Source: Gordius sp. MW1 (lineage: Eukaryota > Nematomorpha > Gordioida > Gordea > Gordiidae). From it: a stretch of 64,000 bases of DNA. The position numbers and the translations under genes are program-made. This document shows positions 31,908-43,481 of the stretch, in pieces (within the stretch, counting starts at the first letter, position 1; every line of letters begins with the position of its first letter). The stretch covers positions 2,666,001-2,730,000 of the forward strand of contig OZ038527.1 in NCBI GenBank assembly GCA_964036665.1, in the 5' to 3' direction. The notes under the pieces were generated by a model that was given only the letters and a program-made list of their open reading frames with translations, ran no database searches and was not told the origin of the DNA.

Positions 31908-33427
31908 AATTGCTATGCAATTTATGGGCTCGTTTTTTGGATGTCCGTCCATCCCTCCGTCCGTTGTCCGTCCGTTACCCTCCTATCTATTTGCATTGGG
32001 TATATTAGGTTATCGATTTTTTAAATTAATGCATGAGAAAGAGGTGCCCCACCCCTCATCTCTATCTCCCTCGCTGTGTTATTTTTTAAATTAATGCATA
32101 AGAGGTGCCCCACCCCTCATCTCTATGTCCCTCGCTTTCGGGCGGGGTCGGGTTTTAATTGCTACGTTAAATTTGCATAAGTATATCTATTCGTTTATAT
32201 ATTTTTCCTGTTACTACCATTGATAATATGACTTTTTGGCCGTCCGCTTGTTTTCTATTATTGTTTCATTTTATTATATAATAAACATAAATAAAAGTTG
32301 TTTACTTTTAATTGCTATGCAATTTAACTAGTTTTTGGGTTAGAATCCCGGAGTTTTTTTTGACTCTTATGATTGTTCTTGTTACTATCATTGAGTATAA
32401 GACTTTTTGGCCGTCCGCTGGCTGCTGACCAATGAAAAAAATGACCATTGGCCAAAATGTGAATCCGAGTTTATTTTTTCGTTTTTATTTTTGACTATTA
32501 TGATTGTTCCTGTTACTATCATTGCCATTATGACTATTTGGCCGTCCGCTGGCTCCTGACCGATGGAAAAAATGACCATTGGCCAAAATGTGAATCGAAA
32601 TTATTTTTTCCGTTTTTTTTGACTATTATGATTGTTCCTGTTCCTACCATTGCTATTATGACTTTTTGGCCGTCCGCTGGCTGCTGACCAATGGAATAAA
32701 ATGACCATTGGCCAAAATGTGATTCGAAAATTTTTTTTTCGTTTTTTTTGACTATTATGAATTTATATCCACTTTTACCGTGTCCTGGCTGCTGACCAAT
32801 GGAAAAAAATGACCATTGGCCAAAATGTAATTCGAAAATTTTTTTCTCGTTTTTTTTTATTCTTATGAATTTATATCCATTTTTACCGTGTGCTGGCTGC
32901 TGACCAATGAAAAAAAATGACCATTGGCCAAAGTGAGCATCAAATTTTTTTTCCCCGTTTTTTTGGTTATCATTGACTAATAGAGTATCTGTGGTACTGA
33001 CCAATGGAGAAAAAATGACCATTCGCCAAATTTTTGATTTTTTTAATTAAAAATTGTTCAAATTCAACAAAAATTTCTCCCAACATTTCTGCAAATTCTT
33101 AACATTGTGATGTTTTATAATATAATGTTTGTTAGACCCATAATCACTAAAGGCCGGAAAAACTAATGTAATACGCAACTAGATGCAAACACTAAATCTA
33201 ACCCTAACCCTTGCCTATATTACATTTTGCCTATATTACATTTTGCCTATAAATGGAAAATTTGTATAAATAATTAATTAAGCATTAGGCATTTAATACC
33301 CCCCTATAGGCATTCTCGCCCCTTCCCACCTTTCTCGCCCATTAATTGCATAGCAAATATGATACATTTATGCGAAGTAAAGATGAGTCGTCCCCCCTTC
33401 CCACGAGGGCCGAAGGCCCGAGTTTTT
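31908..33427 (+). mobile_element. Helentron-like copy E, full length, inserted in Gypsy RNase H
   Basis: Clean boundaries because the flanking Gypsy coding sequence is known. The left flank ends GGGCATTATT and the right flank continues AAATACGTATC. No target duplication; insertion between T and T or T and A. Parts in order: AATTGCTATGCAATTTATGG left end; GTCCGTCC tract; GCGAGGGACATAGAGATGAG blocks on the reverse strand; tandem core 32330-33030 (about six units); CTAACCCTAACCC; GGCATTCTCGCCCC; inverted left-end motif; CT-rich run; terminal hairpin GGGCCGAAGGCCC; T-run. Confidence 0.88.
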
Positions 33428-33540
33428 AAATACGTATCAATATTAAATTAAATACAGATCGGGTAAATCAAACCAATGCGCAGATGCTTTATCAAGACTC
33501 CCAAATCCTACAAATAATGACACCAAACACATATTTCATC
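33428..33540 (+). pseudogene. Gypsy Pol: end of RNase H after the insertion
   Basis: Encodes YRSGKSNQCADALSRLPNPT, the conserved Gypsy RNase H/tether end (normally Y-x-x-G-K-x-N-x-x-A-D-A-L-S-R). One in-frame TAA precedes it. Integrase does not follow here. Confidence 0.85.
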
Positions 33541-34195
33541 TCATTGTGCATATGCATTTATTGAATTTTTAATGTTCTAATTTATTTTTGGATTTAAAAG
33601 ATTGGTTAAATGTGTTCCTTTCATTTTTTACCACAATATATGGCAAGGCATTCTGAATTATTTAATAATGGAGATATTTTATAATATTTCTTAATGGGGT
33701 TATTTTCCCTAACCATTTTTAAATTCTAAAATAGAATAATAAAATATATGTCCTATTCTATTTAAACATTGTTTAGACCTCAGTAAATTTTACAAACAAG
33801 TGAGAAACAAATTTAAAATTATAATAAAACATCTGATATTTCTTTATATTAAATGTTGAAGTTCATATATTTAAAGTATTTTACAATTATTATATAAATT
33901 ATAGTTTAAATATAATATAGAGGAAAAAAACTTATAATTATATGTAGATTTAGTTTAATATTTACAAATTTTTATGAAGTTATTATTAACTTTTAAAAAC
34001 TGTTATTATAATTAAAAACCATACCATAACTAATATATATCCATTATATATATAATACTTACAAATAATTCTTGAGATAATTAGTATCGATTAATGAATG
34101 AAAAATGCCGAAAACATAAAAATATTGAAATTACAATCGTTTGGTTTTCGTCACATTGTCATGATAGAGAAAACTGAGATATTCAATTCACAATA
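33541..34195. other. AT-rich DNA, nothing recognised
   Basis: No integrase continuation or LTR found. Mostly A/T tracts. Confidence 0.5.
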
Positions 34196-34199
34196 TATT

Positions 34200-34700
34200 T
34201 TTGAATTAAAAACCCGAACCCGAACTCTTTTTTGTATTCATCGGGTTCGGGTTTTAAGGGTATTTTTAAAAATGGGTTCGGGTTTGGGTTCGGGTTCTGT
34301 AAAACATCGGGTTTTACCCGGTTCGGGTTCAGGGGTTCGGGACCAAACCCCTGGCATTGAGTAAAACTCATATAGAATTGTCATATGTTTAAAATCCGAC
34401 AGCAATTAGATACTAGTTTAACGGATAGTTCAATGGCATTATTAAGATTTGAGGGGCGCTGCCATGGTGATATTTTGGCGTGAGTAAAATAGCCCTATCA
34501 TAAGTGCTAGTCACCTTTCTTTTGAGTACTCTCAATGTGGATGTGATTAAAGCCTGCAGCCGTCCAAAGCCCTGCCCAAGCCCGACCCGGCTCGACGTCG
34601 GGCAGTGCTTTGGCAAAAAATCAAAATTTCATTAGGCCTCGGGCTTGGGTCTGGCCTGACGGGCTGGCCCGATCCGAGGCATAATCTAGCTATAATATTT
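34200..34700. repeat. GGGTTCGGG and GGGC-rich subterminal-repeat tracts (hAT-type relics)
   Basis: 34208-34345 is a run of CGGGTTCGGGTTTT motifs in both orientations. 34556-34690 is a second run of GCCCGACCCGGC/GGGCTTGGGTCTGGC motifs. The layout is like the subterminal arrays of the hAT families here, but I cannot define ends or target duplications. Confidence 0.45.
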
Positions 34701-35020
34701 TACCAAGCTAACCAGTACTGGGACGTTTGTGGAGACTACAAATTTTCTATAAACAACTTAATAGCTAACATCTCTCAAAAAGTTATAATAATACTCTCAA
34801 ACAATTGCTATTGCACAAGTTTATTTTATTGTGAAAGCAGATTTTTATTTTACACCATCTTTTAATTAAAAAAATATTTTTTTAATAAAAATTTTGATTT
34901 TTATAAATATTCTTTAAAATTAGTAAATAGCATGTAATTTTTAAACTACTATATTTTTTACATATCGAGAGAAGTTTATTTCCAAATAATTAGGTATTTT
35001 ATATGCTAATATATATTAAA

Positions 35021-35320
35021 TTAATAAGCTGGCATCGAGCCATGGATTGAGATTGTATTAAATTTTACAATTTCCATGGTGATTTTCTGCTTGATGTAGA
35101 AAAATTCTTTGGGATCGTGTGTGATGGAGGTTATAAATTTTGATGTTTGTTTAAGGAATTGGCTGCCCTCGGGACCTAAATTACCGAGGGTTGTGGCTAG
35201 TACGGGTACAAAAATAATATTGCTGAGGTATTTGTATTTTTCCACTTTCTTTTTCTCAGTAGAAGAGATGAGGTCGGGAGAAGCGTTAGATTTGGCAAAT
35301 ATATTTCCAATGCATTGAAG
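35021..35320 (-). pseudogene. LINE C-terminal RT-domain relic
   Basis: Minus strand reads VEKYKYLSNIIFVPVLATTL then GNLGPEGSQFLKQTSKFITS and ITHDPKEFFYIKQKITMEIV, which fits the short conserved domain after RT in many arthropod LINEs (V-P-V-A-x-x-x-G-x-x-G-P-E-x-x-x-F-L). A shorter copy is at about 48515-48640 within a hAT. The 34780-35020 sequence to its left recurs at 49020-49140 and is probably the 3' UTR of the same family. Confidence 0.65.
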
Positions 35321-35491
35321 TCCCAGCAGGCGTTTAGGCCTTTATAAATAAGGCTTACAACTACATTTAAAAATTGGTATGGGTTCCTTTAATTGTGTTA
35401 AGGTTATGATCATTTTAAGAATCGGGTTCACTAAACCCCACAACCACCACCCTACTCAGGATTGAAATTTTTGCAATCGAGGATTAAATAT

Positions 35492-35862
35492 AAAACTCGG
35501 GCCTTCGGCCCTTGTGGGAAGGGGGAGAAGGGAAGGGGAAGGGGAGGAGGGGAAGGGAAGGGGGACGACTCATCTATACTCCGTATAAATGTATCATATT
35601 TGCTATGCAATTGCGAGAACGGTGGGAAGGGGCTAGAATGCCTATAGGGAGGTATTAAATGCAAAATGATTAGTTAATTATTTATACAAATATTCCATTT
35701 AATTTAAAAAAAAATTGCCCTCTCCGGGATTCGAACCCACATTAATAGAGGCATAGGCTTTTGTAGGGGGGGGGGGGGCACAGGGACCCATATCAGTAGA
35801 GGCATAGGCTCTGCTAGGGGAGGGCACAGGGTAATTGTCAATGTTACCAAAAAAAACGAACA
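35492..35862 (-). mobile_element. Helentron-like copy F, truncated
   Basis: The right end in reverse (AAAACTCGGGCCTTCGGCCC) opens the copy, followed by the GA-rich run, the inverted left-end-like motif (TTTGCTATGCAATT), and the block GGGATTCGAACCCACATTAA with GGCATAGGC repeats. Stops before any tandem core. Confidence 0.75.
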
Positions 35863-36059
35863 AAATAAATAACAATATGTAGAGCTGCATATAAATTCTA
35901 GTGCCATCTGCTGCAAAATTTAATGGGGACGACTTTAAAGATTATTTATGAATTTTTATAACAAATTTGTTATACCTTTGTTAGAATATAGCTAATATTT
36001 AATTTCAGACAATTTATCTCCCTTAAAACTTAGGAAGAACATCTAGCTAGGTTGTGAGG

Positions 36060-36235
36060 CGATGACTACCATTGCTATTATGACTTTTTGGCCGTCCGCT
36101 GGCTCCTGACCGATGGAAAAAAATGACCATTGGCCAAAATGTGAATCGAAATTTTATTTTTTCGTTTTTGAATTGGTTATATTAGGTTAACATTGATAAT
36201 TACCCTATGCCCTTTCCTACAAGGGCCTACGCCTT
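36060..36235 (+). mobile_element. Helentron-like core fragment
   Basis: One tandem unit (CTGACCGATGG...GACCATTGGCC) and the CCTATGCCCTTTCCTACAAG block. No ends. Confidence 0.6.
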
Positions 36236-37958
36236 TTCAGAAATTATTCTAATAAATGAGGCCTACACCCTCGCAAAAATTAAGTATTCATAAAGGTTTT
36301 ATAGTGTTTTTTACAAAAATTAAGATTGTTAACCATTTTACTTAAATCTAAGGTCGAATAAGGCGATATTTGCAAACTATCGTCTGCATTATTACCCCTG
36401 AATATGCTTTGGCATCAAAGCTTAGATTTTTTAGTCAAAATTGATTTTATATTATTAATTAGAGTTCGTGACAATTATTGTTTTAAACCTTTTTAAAAAC
36501 GCTGAAATCATTCACAATTCACCCCTCATTTATGCCACTAATCGGTATTATGGAGTTGAACTTTCTTATATAAACTTATAGATTGTATAACAAGAAAAAT
36601 TGATACTAATTACATTACTGTTTCTATATGGCATTGTCTGATCCCTTAACTAATTGATTAATTTTAAAAATTTACGATACGCCAAAATATTTGTTCAACG
36701 TTTCCCTCCAGGATTTTCATTAACAACTTGACGGTTGTTCCAAAGTTTAGTTTGGAATGAACTATCAAAGTTAATTTTCGCTTAAAAGCTACACCTGTAA
36801 ATTCAATACGAAAAACAATTATTATGTTTACCTTTTGGAAATTTCAGACATAATCTGCAGCTAAACATTTTTCTTGTTGCTCTACATGCCCATTATATAT
36901 CTCAACTTTACTTAATTATTGCCATTTTAAGTAAAAATAAATAATCGATTAGCCACCTCGAACTATAAACCAAAGATCAGACCGTTTATTGATTATATAA
37001 GAATTTTAAAAGCGGGATATAGTAAAAAGTTGGCGTAGTTTCAAGTAGGATTAAGTTAAAATGGGTTAGTTTTCGACTTTAGTTTAAATTACAAGCGTCA
37101 TTATTATTATTTTTTTCCACAGCGGCTGACCTTAAAGCATAAAAATTTATCTCCTCCACTCCCGCCCCCTAATACAATAATGACGTATTGATTTTACAGG
37201 GATGGAAGGGAGAGAGGTTATTAATAGCTATCTAATTTTATTGATTCAAACGCGATAAATAAGATATGCAAAATATCGTGCAACCCCCTCCCCCCCCCCC
37301 CCCGCCCATCCCTCTAGGCAAGGATATATTAATCCGGCGTGGAAAACTATTGATTTTATAAGGAGGGAGGGAGGGGAGATGTTAATTTATTGATTTTGCT
37401 AAGTATGAGGGCATTATTAAGATAGCGTCAAGAGTTGATGACTTAGTCAGAAATTCTCCAATAAACCCTTGAATTTATATATAAACGAAAATAAGCTTCT
37501 TTTATTCCCCGCCCCGTCCATGTAATCAGGATAAGTCTATTAAGACAAAATAAGGAATATAAGAAGTTTAGCATTATACATGATAAATATAGCGAGCACC
37601 ATTTTAAATATGACAAACCAATAAAAATGACAAAAGATGGTATTAACTTTGTATTTTTATAATAACAAAATTCAATAATATAAAAACATGCACCAATTTG
37701 TAAGTAAATATTTTTTATTATCGTATATAATCCAAATTCAATAAAGTGCAAGTCAAGTAATAATCATGGTATAATTTAATAAACTGCATTTAGAAAAGTG
37801 TTTTTTAATTTTTGGAATTTATAAAAACGTTAATATTTAATTCGAAGACTTTTCATCAATTTTTTTTTAAGGTTCGGATTGATAATTAACAAGTAATGGG
37901 TGGAGCTAAGGCTAAAAAATTTTTGCAAATTTTGCCGGGCTTCCCATTTTGGTAATAT
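36236..37958. other. AT-rich DNA, no gene seen
   Basis: A C-run at 37287-37303 and two related GGGAGGGAGGGGAG tracts near 37200 and 37360 hint at an eroded MITE. The minus frame 37443-37751 is hydrophobic and not convincing. Confidence 0.5.
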
Positions 37959-39591
37959 ATTGCTATGTTTATTATATAATAAAATGAAACAATAATAGAA
38001 AATCAATATATTGTAGATAATTTAGCAAATATAAATTATTATGAAAAAATGGGGGGGGCCGCAAAAAAATTATAAAATATTTGGGGGCGGGGGGTGGCCG
38101 CGTGTATAAAAAGGTTAAGAATAGGTGTTTTTTGATCACCAAATATTCAAGAATTTGGTTCAGTATTTTATAATGATTTTGGGAGGAGCATTTTGAAAGC
38201 TTAGCATTTACTTAAAAACAATTTGGCCAATGGTCATTTTTTTTATTGGTCAGTACCAAGAGACGGTCTATAAATACATACGAGTCAAAAAATAACGAAA
38301 AAAAATTTCGAATCAAAATTTGGCCAATGGTCATTTTTTCCATTGGTTAGCACCAAGATACGGTCGATAAATACATACGAGTCAAAAAAAAAAACGAAAA
38401 AAAAATTTCGATTTATACTTTGGCAAATGGTCATTTTTTTCATTGGTCAGTAGCCAGCGGACGACCAAGAAGCCATATTATCAATGGTATTAACAAGAAC
38501 AATATATTAATTTAATTTTAAAAAAAATAAAGATTTTGCCCTCTCCGGGATTCGAACCCACACTAGTAAAGGCATAGGGTTTGGTAGGGGCACAGGGACC
38601 CGTATCAGTATAGGCATAGGCCCTTGTAGGAGAGGCCATGGGGTAATTATCAATGTTAGCCAATTCAAAAACGAAAAAAAAATTTCGATTCACATTTCGG
38701 CCAATGGTCATTTTTTTCATTGGTCAATAGCCAGCGGACGACCAAAAAGCCATATTATCAATGGTATTAACAAGAACAATATATTAATTTAATTTAAAAA
38801 ATAAATAAAAATTTTGCCCTCTCCGGGATTCGAACCCACATTAGTAAAGGCCTAGGGTTTGGTAAGGGGCACAGGGACCCATATCAGTAAAGGCATGGCT
38901 TTGGTAAGGGGCACAGGGACCCATATCAGTAAGGCGTAGGCCCTTGTAGGAAAGGGCATAGGGTAATTATCAATGTTAACCTATTCAAAGACGAAAAAAT
39001 ACCATAAATTGCATATAGCAATTAAAAATATCGATTTATTTGGCCAGTGGTCATTTTTTCATTGATCAGTAGCCAGCGGACGGTCAAAAATTCATATTAT
39101 CAATGGTATTAACAAGAACAAAATATTAATTTAATATAAAAAAAATAAAATAACCTAATATACCCAATTCAAAAATGAAAAAAAAAAATTCGATGTATTT
39201 GGCCAATAATCATTTTTTTCATTGGGCAGTAGCCAGCGGACGGCCAAAAAGTCATATTATCAATGTTACAGTATACAGTCAAAATTATTGTGGTTTAACA
39301 AACTATTTAAATTAAATAAATTAAATTTAAAGTAATAGCTCTTGCAGGATCCTAAAATTTCTTTTAGTTTAAAAAAGGGCTAAATTCTGAAACTACCGGC
39401 CCGATTCGCTCGAAACTTTACCCGTAGGTGCTCAGGGCGGCCAGGGGTTATTCTAACACAGCGAGGGAGATAGAGATGAGGGGTGGGGCACCTCTTATGT
39501 ATTAATTTAAAAAATCGATAAAAAACAGTGAAGGGTAACGGACAACGGACAATTAAAAATCAAAAACGAGCCCATAAATTGCATAGCAATT
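37959..39591 (-). mobile_element. Helentron-like copy G, rearranged
   Basis: Minus orientation. Left end at 39561-39591 (CGAGCCCATAAATTGCATAG). 38217-39270 alternates tandem-core units with the tRNA-like/GCATAGGC block, which recurs three times (about 38530, 38815 and 39130). 39265-39456 is a Helitron internal fragment. The right-end hairpin is missing. Confidence 0.7.
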
Positions 39592-39840
39592 ATTAAAAAA
39601 ATTTTATAAATATGTCCCAGGCTATTTAGGACATATTTACGTTTGTAAGTTTATTTTGGAGTATTCAACAATATAGTATTTGGTAGATAAGTTATATGCT
39701 CGATTGCAATGATATAATCGTGAGGGTAAAATTTCGGAAATTTTAAAATGTGCTTTAAAAAATATATATAATGTGCATGAGTGATTGGGAATTAAATACT
39801 TTTAGATATTGTGGTTCGTAGAGAGGGGAAGATTATTTTT

Positions 39841-41387
39841 AATTGCTATGCAATTTATGGGCTCACTTTCCATTTAGTTTGTCCGCCTATTCGGCGTGCG
39901 CACCGAATGTCACGCACCGAACGTGGATGTCACGCACCGAGTGTCTTGTTTTGTTTACTTTTAATTTTTGTTAATTTAACCTGTTTTGGGGTTCGAATCC
40001 CGGGTTTTTTTTTGACTATTATGATTGTTCCTGTTACTACCATTGCTATTATGACTTTTTGGCCGTCCGTTGGGTGCTGACCAATGAAAAAAATGACCAT
40101 TGGCCAAAATGTGAATCCAAGTTTATTTTTTTCGTTTTTTTTGATTATTATGATTGTTCCTGTTACTACCATTGCTACCTGTTACTACCATTGCTATTAT
40201 GACTTTTTGGCCGTCCGTTGGCTGCTGACCAATGAAAAAAATGACCATTGGCCAAAATGTGAATCCAAGTTTATTTTTTTCGTTTTTTTTCGCCTATTAT
40301 GATTGTTCCTGTTACTACCAATGCTATTATGACTTTTTGGTCGTCCGTTGATTGCTGACCGATGGAAAAAATGACCATTGGCCAAAATGTGAATCCAAGT
40401 ATATTTTTTCGTTTTTTTTCGACTATTATGATTGTTCCTGTTACTACCAATGTTATTATGACCTTTTGGCCGTCCGTTGGGTGCTGACTGATGGAAAAAA
40501 ATGACCATTGGCCAAAATGTGAATCCAAGTTTATTTTTTCGTTTTTTTTCGACTATTATGATTGTTCCTGTTACTACCAATGTTATTATGACCTTTTGGC
40601 CGTCCGTTGGGTGCTGACTGATGGAAAAAAATGACCATTGGCCAAAATGTGAATCCAAGTTTATTTTTTTGTTTTTTTTCGACTATTATGATTGTTCCTG
40701 TTACTACCAATGCTATTATGACCTTTTGGCCGTCCGTTGGGTGCTGACCGATGGAAAAAAATGCATTGGCCAAAATGTGAATCCAAGTTTATTTTTTCGT
40801 TTTTTTTCGACTATTATGATTGTTCCTGTTACTACCAATGTTATTATGACCTTTTGGCCGTCCGTTGGGTGCTGACTGATGGAAAAAATGACCATTGGCC
40901 AAAATGTGAATCCAAGTTTTTTTTTTCGTTTTTTTTCGACTATTATGATTGTTCCTGTTACTACCAATGCTATTATGACCTTTTGGCCGTCCGTTGGGTG
41001 CTGACCGATGGAAAAAAATGACCATTGGCCAAAATGTGAATCCAAGTTTATTTTTTCGTTTTTTTTCGACTATTATGATTGTTCCTGTTACTACCAATGC
41101 TATTATGACTTTTTGGCCGTCCGTTGGGTGCTGAACGATGGAAAAAAATGACCATTGGCCAAAATGTGAATCCAAGTTTATTTTTCCGTTTTTTTCGACT
41201 ATTATGATTGTTCCTGTTACTACCATTGATAATAAAACTTTTTGGCCGTCCGTTGATTGCTGACCGATGGAAAAAAATGACCATTGGCTAAAATGTGAAT
41301 CCAAGTTTATATTTTATTTTTTTTCGACTATTATGAATTTATAACCACCTCTACCCTGTCCTGGCTGCTGACCAATGAAAAAAATGC
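39841..41387 (+). mobile_element. Helentron-like copy H with an expanded tandem core
   Basis: Left end AATTGCTATGCAATTTATGG at 39841, then 10-11 tandem units whose GGCCGTCCG starts fall at 40061, 40209, 40339, 40468, 40598, 40728, 40856, 40985, 41115 and 41244, a period of 128-130 bp after the first. Each unit carries CCGATGG or CCAATGG, an A-run and CCATTGG. No right end. Long open frames on either strand are by-products of the array. Confidence 0.85.
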
Positions 41388-42407
41388 CTTATACCATTTT
41401 TGAATATCTATACTATTTTATTTTTAGATATCTTATTAATAAATCTAATTATTAGTACATCTTATTTTTAAAAGTCATATTTTTTAATATCTAACGCATT
41501 TTTATATATTTAAATTTTATTTTCAAAAATTTTTATTATAAGCCACAATAGGAATTAACCCAATTTGATAACATTTTACATTAACCAAAAGTAAGTTATT
41601 AAATTTTATCATTTTTAGATGTGCGGTCGTAACAGGCAATCCAATTCTCTATTATTATTAAAAAGTTTATTAATTATTTTTATTATTTTTAATTTCCGCC
41701 TGTTGTTATTTTAATTGAAACTATTTTCTAACACTTAAAATTAACCTAATTTTTAGGTTTGAAATTGCAGTTGTCATAATTGAAAATTACAACTAGATAA
41801 TCAATATATTAGAATTATTATTATATAGCAATTAAAAGGGGAAAGGGGGAAATATTCCTTCGTCATTTTATATTGATTTTTTTTTTCAATGGCGCTATGC
41901 CAAGGTTAAACCCCAACCCCTATCTTCCTCTCTTATCCGCCCACCGCTAGGGGGCGGGAGTGGAGGAGATGAAGATTATTTCACAATATTGGCAGATTTA
42001 TATATGGAAGAGAATACCAATAGTTTTATATTAATAGTAGTAGCCAGAATTTAATTTAAGGTTCATCAATTGGCCTGGTTATTTTTATAACCCCCTCCTT
42101 GCCTTTTATATTTTAGCAAATAAATTAATATAAAATTAGTATAGGATATCCAGTAAGATAAACACTTTATTGGATAAGACAAAAAGTAACTGTTGGTAAT
42201 TACAATAACATGTTTAAATAGGCATTCAATTTAAGAACAATAAACAATCAATTAACATTGTATTGCAATTCAAACGCTCAAGGTCATTGCCAATTAGGTA
42301 GATAGATTTGCATACATTACAATTAGTAATACACTAAAGAAAGCCTAACCTAGACGAGGATAATTGTTGTTATAACTGGAAACATTCTTTACGACAATAT
42401 GGATTTT
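41388..42407. other. AT-rich DNA, no gene seen
   Basis: An isolated GC-richer patch (CCGCTAGGGGGCGGGAGTGG) lies near 41945-41965. No coding. Confidence 0.5.
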
Positions 42408-43030
42408 AATTGCTATGCAATTATGGGCTCACTTTTTGAATTAATAATAGAATTTGTAAAGTATATTTGATTATTTTAATGTTCACATTTCATTTTACAA
42501 AACAATCCCTTGTTACATGGCCAGCTTCTGCCAAATTAAAAAAATACTATCTTTTTCTTCTTCAAATTTTTATCACATGCAAAACATACGTTATAAAACG
42601 GCGAGTAAAATTGAGATTTTAAATTTAAATGAATTTTATTTGTTTTTTACAAAAAAGTAGATTTTTATGTTGTGTAACTAGCATGGGAGTAGTCAAGGGG
42701 GAAACCCTAGCAATTATCCTACCCCCTATAGGCATTCTCGCCCCTTCACACCTTTCTCGCCCATAAATTGCATAGCAAATATGCTACATTTATACGTAGA
42801 ATAGATGAGTCGTCCCCTCTTCCCTTCCCCCCCCCCCTTCCCTTCTCCCCCTTCTCCGGGGGTCTGGGGGCGGAGCCCCCAGTAGATAGGGGTTTGGGGG
42901 CGTAGCCCCCAACGGGGGTTTGGAGGCAGAGCCCCCAACGGGGGTTTGGAGGCAGAGCCCCCAACGGGCGCCCCAGCAGGGGGTTTGGTGGCCAAGGGGG
43001 CAATTACGCCCGAAGGGCTTATTTTTATTT
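42408..43030 (+). mobile_element. Helentron-like variant I, coreless, with multiple GC hairpins
   Basis: Left end AATTGCTATGCAATTATGGG at 42408 and right part with GGCATTCTCGCCCCTTCACA, CCCATAAATTGCATAGCAAA and CT run. Instead of a single terminal hairpin, 42857-42965 holds four GGGGGC(N)AGCCCCC-type hairpins in tandem, then CGCCCGAAGGGCTT. No 130-bp units. Confidence 0.65.
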
Positions 43031-43473
43031 ACTTTTAAATTATATGAGGTTTTTTTTATGACTTTTTCTACCGGAGTATACGCAAATGGTTACGCCTCTG
43101 GTTGATACCAGTTTTTTCCTGTCTTAACGACTTTCTCTACCATAAATAATTCAAAAAGCAATAAAATCGTTAATCAGCAATAAATAGGAGAAAGGGTAAA
43201 TTTAACAAAATTACGTCGCTCGCGTGTGTGTGTCGGGATTGTTATAACGTGTTGGGTGAAAGGTTCTATCGTGATGAGTGAAAGAGAATCACATCTCTAA
43301 TAGCGCGGGGGGGGGGGAATACACCACATTTAAAAGGCTTTGATGCTGATAGAATATGACTAAAACAATAGATTGTGTGTGAGAATGTGAGTGTGTTAGT
43401 AGGAAATATGCATACGCAAGATTGTAGGGAATAGGAATCATTAAGAGGTGGGTGGGCGGACATTAAATACTCT
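43031..43473. repeat. Unclassified interspersed repeat, left flank of a hAT insertion
   Basis: 43330-43473, continuing at 44629-44790, aligns with 49400-49470 and 50556-50740: shared AACAATAGA, TGTGTGAG, GGATCATTAAGAG-like, TCTCATGCAGT, CCCTGC(C/T)ATTCCCA. It is an older repeat that later received two different hAT insertions. Confidence 0.6.
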
Positions 43474-43481
43474 CATGCAGT

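Noticed and set aside
33190-33245. CTAACCCTAACCC resembling telomere repeat
   Set aside because: Only two units, at a fixed place in every full Helentron-like copy (also 46272, 51020 and 53837), so part of that repeat and not a telomere.
34098-34364. Plus-strand ORF rich in RTRTL/GSGLGSGS
   Set aside because: Product of CGGGTTCGGG subterminal repeats.
35452-35664. Pro/Ser-rich small proteins (also 46420, 48802 and 53984)
   Set aside because: They translate CT/GA-rich tracts of repeat ends; low complexity, no conserved motif.
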